Notes: generated by a model from the sequence alone, not told the origin. A stretch of DNA of 64,000 nucleotides from Lunatimonas salinarum (GCF_017811155.1 NZ_JACVCV010000003.1:348050-412049), one strand, 5' to 3'. Positions 1 to 9,093 are shown, counted from the stretch's first letter. Program-made: numbers and translations.

Positions 1-840
1 CAGGCGAATGCCTTCGCAGACCCCTCGCCAAAAAGCGTGGGCACCAATGGAAAAACTACCCAAAGAAATGCCATGTCGCTGGCCAATCTCCTATGGGTCA
101 ACAACCTTTTTTGGGACGGGCGTGTCAACGGATTGGAGAAACAAGCGCTTTTTCCACTAACTCACCCGGATGAAATGGGACAGTCTTTGGAAATGTCGGT
201 TCGCAAACTCAGCACTGTCCCCACGTACCCTATTGCGTTCGAACGGGCCTTTGGAAGTAGGGAAATCAGTCCGGACGGAATCTTGAAGGCTTTGGCTCAA
301 TTTCAGCGAACGTTGATTTCTGCAGGCTCGCCCTACGATGCCTACCTAAACGGAAACTATCGGCTTAGCCCTCAGGAACAACGCGGCATGGAACTCTTTA
401 TGACCATGCCCCAACCTGACAGGGCCATACGTGGAGCCAACTGTGCACATTGCCACGGTACTCCCAAAATGTTCAAGGAACTGTTTCACGACAACGGTCT
501 CGCCCCAACACCGGATGATCCGGGCAGGATTTCGGTCACCGGTGACGCCCTGGATAAAGGCCGATTTCGGGTTCCTACCCTGCGTAATATCGCCCTTACG
601 GCTCCCTACATGCACGATGGACGCTTTGCCACATTAGACGAGGTACTTGACCACTATAGCGAAAGCATCCAACCAAACGATCAGGTGAGTCCCTTTATAC
701 GGGAGGTTGGCAATGACCCCGGGCGATTGGGACTAAAGCTCCACGACCAGGAAAAAAAGGACATCATCGCCTTTCTTCATCTGCTGACCGATTCGTTGTT
801 TATTACCAATCCTTCATTTTCAAATCCCCACACACCATGA
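1..840 (+). CDS. Di-haem cytochrome c peroxidase (MauG/CcpA family), 5' end outside window
   Basis: The reading frame is open from base 1, so the N-terminal part, including the first haem site, lies outside the window. The visible part has the family's LFWDGR-type segment, the second haem motif CAHCH (bases 442-456) and a later YMHDGR segment whose Met is the usual distal haem ligand. The family consists of periplasmic enzymes that reduce hydrogen peroxide or oxidise protein side chains using two c-type haems. The stop overlaps the start of the next gene (ATGA), so the two are translationally coupled. A GTG at 37 is in frame but is not a believable start. The family is clear; the substrate is unknown. 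Confidence 0.9.
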   Translation, partial: QANAFADPSPKSVGTNGKTTQRNAMSLANLLWVNNLFWDGRVNGLEKQALFPLTHPDEMGQSLEMSVRKLSTVPTYPIAFERAFGSREISPDGILKALAQFQRTLISAGSPYDAYLNGNYRLSPQEQRGMELFMTMPQPDRAIRGANCAHCHGTPKMFKELFHDNGLAPTPDDPGRISVTGDALDKGRFRVPTLRNIALTAPYMHDGRFATLDEVLDHYSESIQPNDQVSPFIREVGNDPGRLGLKLHDQEKKDIIAFLHLLTDSLFITNPSFSNPHTP

Positions 841-1358
841 ACAAACAGCTAAAAGCCTCCGCATGGTGGCTATTGCCCATTTCTATGCTGATGTTGATTC
901 CATCGAAAGCAGCCTTCGTCCAACAAAGCGGTGCCGTCGTAATCGTGGGTGGAGAGGTGCAGACCCCCTTAAGTCTGCGCATAGAAGATCTTTCCACATT
1001 TGAAAAATTCACCCACACCACTACCGAACGTAACGGCACAGAGGCTATCTACACCGGAGTAGCCCTCGTTGATGTGCTCTATCGGGCGGGGGTGAGTTTG
1101 GGGGGCGATCTTCGGGGCGAAAATTTGGTCAAATACCTGATCGCCAAAGCCCGCGACGGTTACGAGGTTCTCTTTTCCCTACCCGAAATCGATCCCGAAT
1201 TTACCAATGAACGGATATTATTGGTGTACGAGTTAAATGGCCAACCTCTGCCTGCGGGTACCGGGCCCTTTCGACTGGTGGTACCCCAAGATAAACGGTC
1301 AGCTCGTTGGATCAGGGAATTGGTGAGTTTGGAGGTTAGGTTTGCTCCTGCAAACTAG
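837..1358 (+). CDS. Exported SUOX-fold (molybdopterin oxidoreductase-like) protein
   Basis: A 173-residue protein with an N-terminal signal peptide (hydrophobic residues 11-26), followed by one small domain resembling the oxidoreductase molybdopterin-binding (sulfite-oxidase) fold: a VVGGEV-like start, YTGVALVDVL in the middle and VVPQDKRSARWIREL at the end. The protein contains no cysteine, so the molybdenum-ligating Cys of true sulfite oxidases is absent. It may bind a cofactor differently or act as a binding or partner domain. Its start overlaps the stop of the peroxidase gene by four bases, implying a shared transcript and a joint periplasmic role. A ModE-type regulator lies convergently 24 bases downstream. 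Confidence 0.75.
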   Translation: MNKQLKASAWWLLPISMLMLIPSKAAFVQQSGAVVIVGGEVQTPLSLRIEDLSTFEKFTHTTTERNGTEAIYTGVALVDVLYRAGVSLGGDLRGENLVKYLIAKARDGYEVLFSLPEIDPEFTNERILLVYELNGQPLPAGTGPFRLVVPQDKRSARWIRELVSLEVRFAPAN

Positions 1359-1382
1359 GCCAATAAACGTTTAATTTACGGA

Positions 1383-1733
1383 TTACTCGGACCACATGCT
1401 GATAAGTTTATTTTCCCAGGTGGCTTTATAAGCGGACATTTCTGAGACGATCACTTCATAACGGCTCAAAAACCGTCTCCCGAACTCGGTTAGCTCTGCG
1501 CTTCCCCCTTTTGCTCCGCCCTTATGAAAGGTAACAAACGGTTGGGGGCCTCGGGAATTGAGGTCTTGGATCATGTCCCAGGCCTTCTTATAGGACATAC
1601 CCATCTGTTTGGCGGCGCTTGATAACGATCCCAGCTCCTCTATCCCCTTTAGCAACTGATCTCTTCCGGGACCAAAAAACCGCTTACCGTCAATCTCAAG
1701 CCATAAGCGGCATTTCAACCTTTTTTCCTCCAT
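1383..1733 (-). CDS. ModE-type winged helix-turn-helix regulator (DNA-binding domain only)
   Basis: A 116-residue protein matching the N-terminal LysR-like winged helix of ModE: LKGIEELGSLSSAAKQMGMS, then YKKAWDMIQDLN and the GGAKGGSAELTEFG wing. It lacks the two C-terminal TOBE (molybdate-binding) domains of enterobacterial ModE. Such short forms are common and may sense molybdate differently or not at all. It converges on the SUOX-fold gene, which fits a molybdenum-related context. The start is the ATG at 1733, because the conserved domain begins within a few residues of it. Confidence 0.8.
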   Translation of the reverse strand: MEEKRLKCRLWLEIDGKRFFGPGRDQLLKGIEELGSLSSAAKQMGMSYKKAWDMIQDLNSRGPQPFVTFHKGGAKGGSAELTEFGRRFLSRYEVIVSEMSAYKATWENKLISMWSE

Positions 1734-1826
1734 ACTTAAAAGTAAGATAAACTAGGTAAAAGCCTCGGTTTCCTAAGCAAAAAAATTCTAATAGGATGGG
1801 AATTGGGATTTAAAAACAAAAAATAC

Positions 1827-1860
1827 TGCGGGAGCACCGATAGATATTAGAGCTCCCGCA
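1827..1860 (-). terminator. Rho-independent terminator of the AztD-like gene
   Basis: Perfect 9-bp stem TGCGGGAGC/GCTCCCGCA (1827-1835 with 1852-1860). On the minus strand the bases after the stem are GTATTTTTTG, a T-rich tail. It lies 30 bases past the stop of the minus-strand lipoprotein gene. Confidence 0.75.
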
Positions 1861-1889
1861 AAAAGTTGGAAAGTAAAAAATCCTCAACG

Positions 1890-3149
1890 CTAGAATCCGG
1901 CTCGCATCATAGTATGAATGGGTGAATCTAGCTCTAATTTAGAAACCTCATTCAGTGTTTGAATATCCAAAATCTGAATAGTTGTCCTATCCGGCTTGAG
2001 TATATATAGGAACCCCTCCGATGCAGCTAACACAGGGCTAGGCTCGTTCATAAGCCGATACAACTCCAGCGTAGGCATCTCTTTTCTCAGCACTGTTCCT
2101 TCAATATCCCCTGCGGCAGCAATGCTTTGGCTCCTCATTTCCGAGCTGGTAGCCGTATCAAAAACCTTTACTTCGTCCTCTGCGGTGTGCACTATCAAAT
2201 ATCCTCCTCCAGAACTAAGGAAATATGATTTTAAGCTAGGAGCATCCACTATTTTCCGAACCGAATTGGTAGAAGGATTAACCTCAAAAACACCATGATT
2301 CCTTGCATAACCATAAAAAACATCAATCGCATCATGGGTTTTAATGGTTCCGATCCAATTGCCAGAGGTAGGGGAAAGAGTCGAAGGATTCGGGATCAAC
2401 TTGATTTCATTGTTTTGACTGGCCACCAAAATACCATCGGTAGAACCAAACGCAGCAAACCTTCCATTGGAGGCATCTCCATGGATGCCCGTTACGACCG
2501 CTTCCTCGTTCTCGGCTACTACCTCTCCCTGCGCGTTAACAAGCTTGATGGACTGTGGCAGCGCTCCCGGCACCGCTTCATCCTTGTAGGTGACGGCGTA
2601 TTTGTTGCCTATCAACCAAGTAGCGGCACCATGATGGACTCCATTACCCAAATCAGAAATGTGCAGCGGCTGAAACGTAGGGGTCTCCATCGTGGATTCC
2701 CTGGCAACGACCACACTGCCATCTCCATCATTAAATATGATAACCTGACCGTTTGTTGCCGAAAAATGCGTTGGGAGTGGCGCTTGCACGACCGCATCGA
2801 GCCATTTAGGCGAATACTCGTGACCATGATCGCCATGGTTTTCTATACCCGTATCAAAAAACCTAACATTGCCCTGCTGTCTTTCAATAGAGATTACATA
2901 ACGGCCGGAGGAAGACAGGTAATTCGCCGCGCCCTCTGTAAATGGTGATACGGACGGGCTCGAGACTTCATTCTTCACCGGATTGATCATACGGATACTG
3001 CCGTTTGTTTCCCAAGCGGTCAGTCTAATCCATTCGCTTTCCAATTCAGCATAACCTTCTTCATCGTGTATAACTGGGTCTACGGTATCTTGGCAGGAAG
3101 TCCCAACGAAACCTAGGCAGGCGAGTAGTAGTAGATTAATTTTCTTCAT
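1890..3149 (-). CDS. AztD-like periplasmic zinc-metallochaperone beta-propeller lipoprotein
   Basis: A 419-residue protein starting MKKINLLLLACLGFVGTSC, a lipoprotein signal with the lipobox cysteine at residue 19. The rest is a repetitive beta-propeller-like chain with His/Asp-rich segments (NHGDHGHEY, GNGVHHGAATW, TGIHGDASNGRFAAFG) laid out as in AztD, the zinc chaperone serving AztC-type binding proteins. The ATG at 3149 is preferred over the in-frame ATG at 3182, because the latter lies inside a palindromic operator and would precede the signal peptide with charged residues. Two Zur/Fur-like palindromes lie 29-61 bases upstream, which supports a zinc role. Orthology to AztD is inferred from pattern, so function is moderately supported. 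Confidence 0.65.
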   Translation of the reverse strand: MKKINLLLLACLGFVGTSCQDTVDPVIHDEEGYAELESEWIRLTAWETNGSIRMINPVKNEVSSPSVSPFTEGAANYLSSSGRYVISIERQQGNVRFFDTGIENHGDHGHEYSPKWLDAVVQAPLPTHFSATNGQVIIFNDGDGSVVVARESTMETPTFQPLHISDLGNGVHHGAATWLIGNKYAVTYKDEAVPGALPQSIKLVNAQGEVVAENEEAVVTGIHGDASNGRFAAFGSTDGILVASQNNEIKLIPNPSTLSPTSGNWIGTIKTHDAIDVFYGYARNHGVFEVNPSTNSVRKIVDAPSLKSYFLSSGGGYLIVHTAEDEVKVFDTATSSEMRSQSIAAAGDIEGTVLRKEMPTLELYRLMNEPSPVLAASEGFLYILKPDRTTIQILDIQTLNEVSKLELDSPIHTMMRAGF

Positions 3150-3177
3150 AAAAGGATAAATTGTTTTACTATTTTTA

Positions 3178-3210
3178 TGCAATATTATTGCATTTGCATC
3201 TTTGTTGCAA
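3178..3210 (-). promoter_or_regulatory. Tandem Zur/Fur-type palindromes upstream of the AztD-like gene
   Basis: TGCAATATTATTGCA (3178-3192) is a perfect 7-1-7 palindrome. Immediately adjacent, TTGCATCTTTGTTGCAA (3194-3210) is a 7-3-7 palindrome with one mismatch. Both use TTGCA/TGCAA arms. A 7-1-7 AT-rich palindrome is typical of Fur-superfamily operators, and the downstream gene resembles a zinc chaperone, so Zur repression is the natural reading. Confidence 0.6.
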
Positions 3211-3341
3211 AAAAAATAGTGACTATTTATCCAGCCCGTTTAAGAAGGTGATCCCCTGCCTATTTCCGAAAGATTAATTACAGGGTGAATCAATCCACAC
3301 AAACCTGCCTATGCGTTGAAAAGATATGGCTATGCTTCACG

Positions 3342-4283
3342 CTACCTCGACGCTAAAAACCCATTCACCTGCACCCAGTGTATAAAAGCGGCAAACCAGC
3401 GATTGCTCGTGCGATTGGGATTGCCTAAACCAAATCCATGCCCCCCATTTTGATAGAGATGGAATTCCACCGGTATGCCCGCCTTGTACCAAGATTCGAC
3501 CACTCCGAATTGTCCTCTGAACAAAAAATCGTCCGTAGCGATGACATTAAACATGGGAGGGGCATTTTCGGGCACTTCCACCGGCCCCATGCCGCCATAT
3601 ATGGGACCAATAAAAGCGAGCTTCATGGTTTTAGAGTGCAGCGTCGAGTGCATCGTCAAGCCTGCACCTGCGGAGAATCCGATCATTCCAATACGATCAG
3701 TATCCACACCCCATTCTTCTGCACGGTCAATGATCATTTTATACGCAGCTTCGGCATCGGAAAGCTGATTGGAAAGATCCATCTGAGGAGGCCTTGGTGC
3801 TGAATTACTGGATGATGCTCCTTCGGCGGGTGGTGCGGGGGTACGTGGTCTGTTCATCCAATCGGAAAACTCATCAAATGACTCCGGGGTGGGAAACAAC
3901 CGGTATTTCAGTACAAAAGCCGCAATACCCTGCTCCCTCAATGCCTCTGCCACCTCCCAGCCTTCGTTGCCCATGGACAACCAACGAAAGCCACCCCCCG
4001 GTGCTACGATTACTGCTGCTCCGGTTGCTTTCGCTGGATCCGGCAAAAAAGGAGTTAAGGTAGCCTTGGTGATGTTACGGGCCATGGGATCTCCCCATTG
4101 GCGAAACCAGGTTTCCTGGGCGGGTTGGTTTTCTACCCCGCCTGTACCTAACGGAATGGCGTTGGGCTCCTCCGGATTATCAAGTGGATAAATGGTGCCG
4201 TCTTGCGCATGCAGTGTGCCGACAGAAAAAACAAACAAGGCCAAAACATAAACCGAGGCCTTTAGTAAGGATGTGTTGGTCAT
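3342..4283 (-). CDS. Secreted alpha/beta hydrolase (carbohydrate-esterase-like)
   Basis: A 313-residue protein with a signal peptide ending near TLHAQ (residues 1-27). It has an alpha/beta-hydrolase core: oxyanion-type GGGF in VIVAPGGGFRWLSM, nucleophile elbow GFSAG (catalytic Ser), an acid region around VIATDDFLF and a terminal HGFG with the catalytic His. This arrangement matches the exported acetyl-xylan-esterase/endoxylanase-associated hydrolases common in Bacteroidota. It stands alone between the AztD-like gene and the leu operon on the same strand. The substrate cannot be read from the sequence; an acylated carbohydrate is likely but unproven. Confidence 0.8.
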   Translation of the reverse strand: MTNTSLLKASVYVLALFVFSVGTLHAQDGTIYPLDNPEEPNAIPLGTGGVENQPAQETWFRQWGDPMARNITKATLTPFLPDPAKATGAAVIVAPGGGFRWLSMGNEGWEVAEALREQGIAAFVLKYRLFPTPESFDEFSDWMNRPRTPAPPAEGASSSNSAPRPPQMDLSNQLSDAEAAYKMIIDRAEEWGVDTDRIGMIGFSAGAGLTMHSTLHSKTMKLAFIGPIYGGMGPVEVPENAPPMFNVIATDDFLFRGQFGVVESWYKAGIPVEFHLYQNGGHGFGLGNPNRTSNRWFAAFIHWVQVNGFLASR

Positions 4284-4350
4284 GATAAGGGGTTTAATAG
4301 GTTACGTGTTAAAAATACGTATTTAACCCGAAAAGATAATGTCTATTAAG

Positions 4351-4378
4351 AAAAAAAGCCGGTATCTCTACCGGCCTT
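4351..4378 (-). terminator. Terminator of the ilv-leu operon
   Basis: Stem GCCGGTA/TACCGGC (4358-4364 with 4369-4375), a 4-base loop, and on the minus strand a run of seven T after the stem (4351-4357). It lies 11 bases beyond the leuB stop, closing the operon. Confidence 0.9.
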
Positions 4379-4388
4379 TTAGGGTCAT

Positions 4389-5456
4389 TTATTTTGCGAT
4401 CTGATCGGCGAGCCAGTCACCCACCTCGGAAGTCTTATAGGCCTTGCCGTCTCCAGCCAGGTCCTCGGTTACAATGCCTTCCTCAATGGATCGGTTTACC
4501 ACTTCTGAGATCAGATTTGCTTCTTCCTGTAGGTCAAATGCATACTCAAACATCATCGACGCCGATAGCACCGTCGCCAATGGATTGGCTATGTTCTTAC
4601 CAGCCGCCTGCGGATAGGATCCATGTATCGGCTCAAAAAGCTTGATATCAGAACCAAGAGAGGCAGAAGGCATCAAGCCCATGGAACCGCTGATGACCGA
4701 AGCTTCGTCGGTAAGGATGTCGCCAAACAGGTTTTCGGTGATCAGCACGTCATACGACTTTGGCCATTGGATAAGCCTCATGGCTACGGCATCCACAAAC
4801 TCATACTCCACCTTCACGTCTGGGTACTCCGGTGCAAGTCGCTGTACGGTCTCCCTCCACAATCGCGAAGTCGCCAACACGTTTGCTTTGTCTACACAAG
4901 TAAGCAGCTTACGACGTTTACGGGCAAACTCGAAGCCCATTCGCGCCAAACGTTCTATTTCGAATACATTGTATACGCAGGTGTCGAATGCCCTATCGCC
5001 CTGCTCGTTACGGCCACGAGGCTCACCGAAGTAAATACCTCCCGTCAGCTCCCGAAGGAAGACAAGGTCTGTGCCTTCTATGCGGTCACGCTTAAGGGGC
5101 GATTTGTCTATTAAAGATGGAAATGTAAAGGTAGGACGTACGTTGGCAAACAGCCCCAGCTTCTTTCGCATAAGAAGCAATCCTTGCTCAGGACGCACTT
5201 TGGCCGAAGGGTCGTTATCGTATTTGGGATCACCGATGGCACCAAAAAGCACGGCATCTGAGCGAAGGCACACCTCATGGGTTTCGTCCGGGTAGGGCAA
5301 ACCCACTGCATCAATGGCCGCTGCACCGGTAAGCGCTTTTTCAAAGGTAATCTGATGTCCGAACTTCTTCGCTACGGCGTTGACCACCTTTACCGCTTGG
5401 TCTACAACCTCAGGTCCTATACCGTCACCAGGTAATAGGGCTATATTCATTTCCAT
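4389..5456 (-). CDS. leuB: 3-isopropylmalate dehydrogenase
   Basis: A 355-residue NAD-dependent decarboxylating dehydrogenase that oxidises 3-isopropylmalate to 2-oxoisocaproate in leucine synthesis. Family marks are LPGDGIGPEVVDQ at the N-terminus, RELTGGIYFGEPRG in the substrate site, the catalytic Tyr and Lys (YNVFEIERLAR, DKANVLATSRLWRE), the metal-binding segment ITENLFGDILTDEASVISGS and the NAD site EPIHGSYPQAAGKNIANP. Length is normal. It is the last gene of the nine-gene operon; its first 32 bases overlap the preceding gene, implying translational coupling. Some homologues start at the third residue. Confidence 0.97.
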   Translation of the reverse strand: MEMNIALLPGDGIGPEVVDQAVKVVNAVAKKFGHQITFEKALTGAAAIDAVGLPYPDETHEVCLRSDAVLFGAIGDPKYDNDPSAKVRPEQGLLLMRKKLGLFANVRPTFTFPSLIDKSPLKRDRIEGTDLVFLRELTGGIYFGEPRGRNEQGDRAFDTCVYNVFEIERLARMGFEFARKRRKLLTCVDKANVLATSRLWRETVQRLAPEYPDVKVEYEFVDAVAMRLIQWPKSYDVLITENLFGDILTDEASVISGSMGLMPSASLGSDIKLFEPIHGSYPQAAGKNIANPLATVLSASMMFEYAFDLQEEANLISEVVNRSIEEGIVTEDLAGDGKAYKTSEVGDWLADQIAK

Positions 5457-7011
5457 AGGTATTCTTTTTTACTGATTTGGTTTTGTTTAATTGTTCAATG
5501 ATGTTGAGCATTTTCTCGGTGGCCTTCATAGCTGCAATGGTCTGATCGCTATCCAACCCTTTGGTTTTGAAGATTTTTCCGTAATCCCAGGTAATTACAC
5601 ACTCCACAAAGGCATCTGTCTTTCCACCGGGCGGAATGGAGATATGAAAGTCTGTCAACTTCGGAAGCTCCTTTTTCAGCGCCTTGTAAATCTTTTTTAG
5701 CGCTTTCATAAACGAATCGTACTGACCGTCTCCGGACGCATTCTGTTCGTAAAATTCGTCGTAAACCTTCATCCGAAGCTGCACAGATGGCTTCAGACCC
5801 TTGGAATGCACCATGTGGTACCCATCGATACTGATATCATTTTTGATGCTGTTATTTTGTAACACATCTGCGATGATATAAGGCAAGTCTTCCGTGGTGA
5901 CCCGCTCCTTCTTATCCCCCAATTCGATGATTCGTTGAGTCACCCTTGCCAACTCGTCCGGCTCCAGGGAAATACCCAATTCCTGTAAATTTTTCAGGAT
6001 ATTGGCTTTTCCGGATGTCTTGCCGAGTGCGTACTTTCGGGTTCTGCCAAAACGCTCGGGCAGCAAGTCACTAAAATACAGGTTCTTCTTGTTATCTCCG
6101 TCTGCGTGGATTCCTGCAGTCTGTGTAAATACGTTTTCGCCCACTACCGGCTTGTTTGCCGGGATATGCAGGCCGGAAAACTGTTCTACCAGCTTACTGA
6201 TCCGATATATCTTATTCTCCTTTACCGAAAGCGTTAAGTCAGTAAAATCCTTGATTACGGCCACTACCGACTCCAAAGGAGCATTGCCGGTTCGTTCGCC
6301 CAAACCGTTGACCGTGGTGTGGATGCCTTTGGCGCCACTTTTCACCGCCTGTAGCACATTGGCCACGGAAAGGTCGTAGTCGTTATGCGCATGGAAATCA
6401 AAATGCACTTTCGGGAACTTGCCTGTAATAAGGTCCAAGAACGTTTTCACTTCCTCTGGCTGCAGCAGTCCCAAGGTATCCGGAAGCATGATGCGGCGGA
6501 CCGGTAGGGTGGAAAGAAAATGGATCAGATCCAGGGTGTAGGTCTCCGAATTCCGCATGCCATTGCTCCAGTCCTCCAGGTAGACGTTCACTTCTAGCCC
6601 ATGACTGGCGGCGTAGGATATGCACTTTTCAATTTCTTGAAAGTGCTCCTCGGGAGTCTTTTTCAATTGGTGGGTCAGGTGATTCAGTGACCCTTTTGTC
6701 AACAGGTTCAGCACTTTGGCGCCTGCTTCTACAATCCAGTCAACCGACTTGGGCGTATCCACAAATCCCAATACTTCCACCCTACCCAAAAACTTCTTCT
6801 CCTTGGCCCAACGAGTGATTTTCTTTACTCCCTCCAACTCCCCCTCCGAAACCCTGGCAGATGCTACTTCTATCCTGTCCACCTTAAGTTCTTCCAATAG
6901 CAACTTGGCTATCTGAAGTTTCTCTGAAGGTAAAAAGGAAACCCCTGAGGTTTGTTCTCCATCCCTCAGGGTAGTATCCATGATTTCTATTTTCTTCTGA
7001 CCACTCATCAA
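5425..7011 (-). CDS. Second 2-isopropylmalate synthase-family enzyme (LeuA paralogue or citramalate synthase)
   Basis: A 528-residue HMGL-like TIM barrel with the family signature [16 protein letters not shown] near residue 11, metal ligands in HFDFHAHNDYDLSVAN, the GLGERTGNAPLESV loop and a C-terminal regulatory (LeuA dimer) domain from about residue 390. It differs clearly from the LeuA encoded four genes upstream. In Bacteroidota such paralogues are annotated as 2-isopropylmalate or (R)-citramalate synthase. The operon has no ilvA, so a citramalate role (pyruvate plus acetyl-CoA, then LeuCD and LeuB to 2-oxobutyrate for isoleucine) is attractive but inferred. It sits between leuD and leuB and overlaps leuB. 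Confidence 0.85.
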   Translation of the reverse strand: MMSGQKKIEIMDTTLRDGEQTSGVSFLPSEKLQIAKLLLEELKVDRIEVASARVSEGELEGVKKITRWAKEKKFLGRVEVLGFVDTPKSVDWIVEAGAKVLNLLTKGSLNHLTHQLKKTPEEHFQEIEKCISYAASHGLEVNVYLEDWSNGMRNSETYTLDLIHFLSTLPVRRIMLPDTLGLLQPEEVKTFLDLITGKFPKVHFDFHAHNDYDLSVANVLQAVKSGAKGIHTTVNGLGERTGNAPLESVVAVIKDFTDLTLSVKENKIYRISKLVEQFSGLHIPANKPVVGENVFTQTAGIHADGDNKKNLYFSDLLPERFGRTRKYALGKTSGKANILKNLQELGISLEPDELARVTQRIIELGDKKERVTTEDLPYIIADVLQNNSIKNDISIDGYHMVHSKGLKPSVQLRMKVYDEFYEQNASGDGQYDSFMKALKKIYKALKKELPKLTDFHISIPPGGKTDAFVECVITWDYGKIFKTKGLDSDQTIAAMKATEKMLNIIEQLNKTKSVKKNTYGNEYSPITW

Positions 7012-7077
7012 CAGTATTTAGTAAGTAAAGAAACTAAGTGATTTACCCGAACGGAACGACCGGGAGGCCTCTCCGTA

Positions 7078-7671
7078 CTAGGGACGACTTGCTGCAAACT
7101 CGGCGACCTCTTGCTTCAAGTTCAACAAGTAATCAATGTCGTCGAATCCGTTTTTCATGTTTTCCTTCTTGTAGTCATTGATATCGAATGACTCTGATCT
7201 TCCGCTACTCACTATCGTGATCGTTTGCGCGTCGATATCTACACGAACTTGTGTTTGAGGATCCTTTTCCACCTCTGCAAACATTTCCTCCGCAAATTCC
7301 GGTGACACCGTAACAGGGAGTACACCGATGTTCAGGCAATTATTCTTAAAGATATCGGCAAAAAATGAAGAAACCACACAGCGAAACCCGTAATCATAAA
7401 TAGCCCATACGGCGTGTTCCCTGCTGGAACCAGATCCAAAGTTTTTACCTGCAACCAGAATTTTCCCCTCATACGTGGGATCATTCAGGACAAAATCCTT
7501 TTTGGGATTCCCGTCGCTGTCGTAGCGCCAATCCCTGAAGAGATTGTCTCCGAATCCCTTTCTCTCGGTTGCTTTTAGAAACCTAGCGGGAATGATTTGA
7601 TCCGTGTCCACATTTTCGGTAGGCAGGGGCACTACTCGGCTGGTAAGCACATTAAATTTATCGTAAGCCAT
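7078..7671 (-). CDS. leuD: 3-isopropylmalate dehydratase small subunit
   Basis: A 197-residue aconitase swivel-domain protein. Marks are VPLPTENVDTDQIIPARFLK at the N-terminus and AGKNFGSGSSREHAVWAI (the phosphate/substrate loop), then CLNIGVLPV. It pairs with LeuC to isomerise 2-isopropylmalate to 3-isopropylmalate; if the neighbouring paralogue makes citramalate, the same enzyme can isomerise that too. It starts 15 bases after the leuC stop in the operon, and its length is typical. Confidence 0.97.
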   Translation of the reverse strand: MAYDKFNVLTSRVVPLPTENVDTDQIIPARFLKATERKGFGDNLFRDWRYDSDGNPKKDFVLNDPTYEGKILVAGKNFGSGSSREHAVWAIYDYGFRCVVSSFFADIFKNNCLNIGVLPVTVSPEFAEEMFAEVEKDPQTQVRVDIDAQTITIVSSGRSESFDINDYKKENMKNGFDDIDYLLNLKQEVAEFAASRP

Positions 7672-7686
7672 GATGCAAAGTCGTTA

Positions 7687-9093
7687 TCAGTTATCAAATA
7701 TTTCACGTGGGTCAGCAATTTCCCCAGCAATCGCCACGGCAGCCACAGTCAACGGGCTGGCCAGTAAAGTACGTGCACCAGGACCTTGACGTCCTTCGAA
7801 ATTGCGGTTCGAAGTAGAAACGGCATATTTTCCAGAAGGAATCTTGTCGTCGTTCATCGCCAGACAGGCAGAACAACCCGGCTGCCTCAATTTGAATCCA
7901 GCCTCTTCCAAGATGGCAACCAAACCTTCTTCGATGGCCTTCTTCTCTACTTCCCGCGAACCCGGTACAATCCAAGCGGTGATATTATCTGCCTTCTTCT
8001 TTCCTTTTACAAATTGGGCTACCGACCGGATGTCTTCGATTCGGCCGTTGGTACAACTCCCTACAAAGACATAGTCCACCTTTTTCCCTTTGATTGGGTC
8101 ACCGGGGTTGAATCCCATATAGTCCAAGGACTTCAAATAGGTCTTCTTAGTACTGCCATCCATTCCTTCTGTGGTTGGAATAATGTCCTTTACCTTAATT
8201 CCCATGCCTGGATTGGTACCGTAGGTGATCATAGGCTCGATATCGGCAGCGTCGTAGTGATACTCCAAGTCAAATACTGCACCCTCGTCGGTTTTAAGGG
8301 TCTTCCAGTTGGCAACCGCTTTGTCCCAGTCTTCGCCCTTTGGAACATATTGTTTGCCCTCCAGGTAGTTAAACGTGGTATCATCCGGTGCTATGAGACC
8401 TCCTCTGGCACCCATTTCGATGCTCATGTTACAGATGGTCATCCTGGCTTCCATACTCAGGTTTCGGATGGCACTTCCGGCATATTCGATAAAGTAGCCA
8501 GTTCCTCCACTCGCAGAGATTTTAGAGATGATGTACAAGATGATATCCTTGGAGGTAACACCCTTGCCAAGTTCACCGTCTACCGTGATGCGCATCTTTT
8601 TTGGCTTGGCCTGCATGATACACTGCGTCGCAAGGACCATTTCCACCTCTGATGTACCGATCCCGAATGCGATGGTACCAAAGGCACCGTGGGTAGAAGT
8701 ATGGCTGTCTCCACAGACAATGGTCATTCCGGGCTGAGTCACGCCAAGCTCGGGACCGATTACGTGTACAATACCGTGATGATCTGTACCCAAATCATGC
8801 AGTTCTATGCCATATTTCTTGCAGTTCTCGCGCAGCTTATCCACCTGCATACGGGAGAGCTTATCCTTGATGGTCTTGTCCTGATCTACCGTAGGAACGT
8901 TGTGGTCGGGAGTCGCAATGGTCCTCTCGGGATACAATACCGGCACGCCACGTTGCTCCAGGTTAAGGAAAGCCACGGGGCTGGTCACTTCGTGAATAAA
9001 GTGCTTGTCTATAAAAAAGACATCGGGACCATTTGGGATTGATTTCACCACGTGGGCATCCCAAATCTTATCAAATAAGGTTTTCTTTTCCAT
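7687..9093 (-). CDS. leuC: 3-isopropylmalate dehydratase large subunit
   Basis: A 468-residue aconitase-family subunit carrying a [4Fe-4S] cluster. The three cluster-binding cysteines lie in [14 protein letters not shown] and in the later [12 protein letters not shown]. Other family blocks are [14 protein letters not shown] and [10 protein letters not shown] near residue 125. It forms the LeuCD isomerase with the next gene. It is spaced 19 bases from leuA upstream and 15 from leuD downstream. Length and motifs are complete; no anomaly seen. Confidence 0.97.
   Translation of the reverse strand: MEKKTLFDKIWDAHVVKSIPNGPDVFFIDKHFIHEVTSPVAFLNLEQRGVPVLYPERTIATPDHNVPTVDQDKTIKDKLSRMQVDKLRENCKKYGIELHDLGTDHHGIVHVIGPELGVTQPGMTIVCGDSHTSTHGAFGTIAFGIGTSEVEMVLATQCIMQAKPKKMRITVDGELGKGVTSKDIILYIISKISASGGTGYFIEYAGSAIRNLSMEARMTICNMSIEMGARGGLIAPDDTTFNYLEGKQYVPKGEDWDKAVANWKTLKTDEGAVFDLEYHYDAADIEPMITYGTNPGMGIKVKDIIPTTEGMDGSTKKTYLKSLDYMGFNPGDPIKGKKVDYVFVGSCTNGRIEDIRSVAQFVKGKKKADNITAWIVPGSREVEKKAIEEGLVAILEEAGFKLRQPGCSACLAMNDDKIPSGKYAVSTSNRNFEGRQGPGARTLLASPLTVAAVAIAGEIADPREIFDN

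Noticed and set aside
2295..2948. 217-codon plus-strand ORF opposite the AztD-like gene
   Set aside because: It is a shadow of the minus-strand gene: no start signal, basic composition and no recognisable domain.
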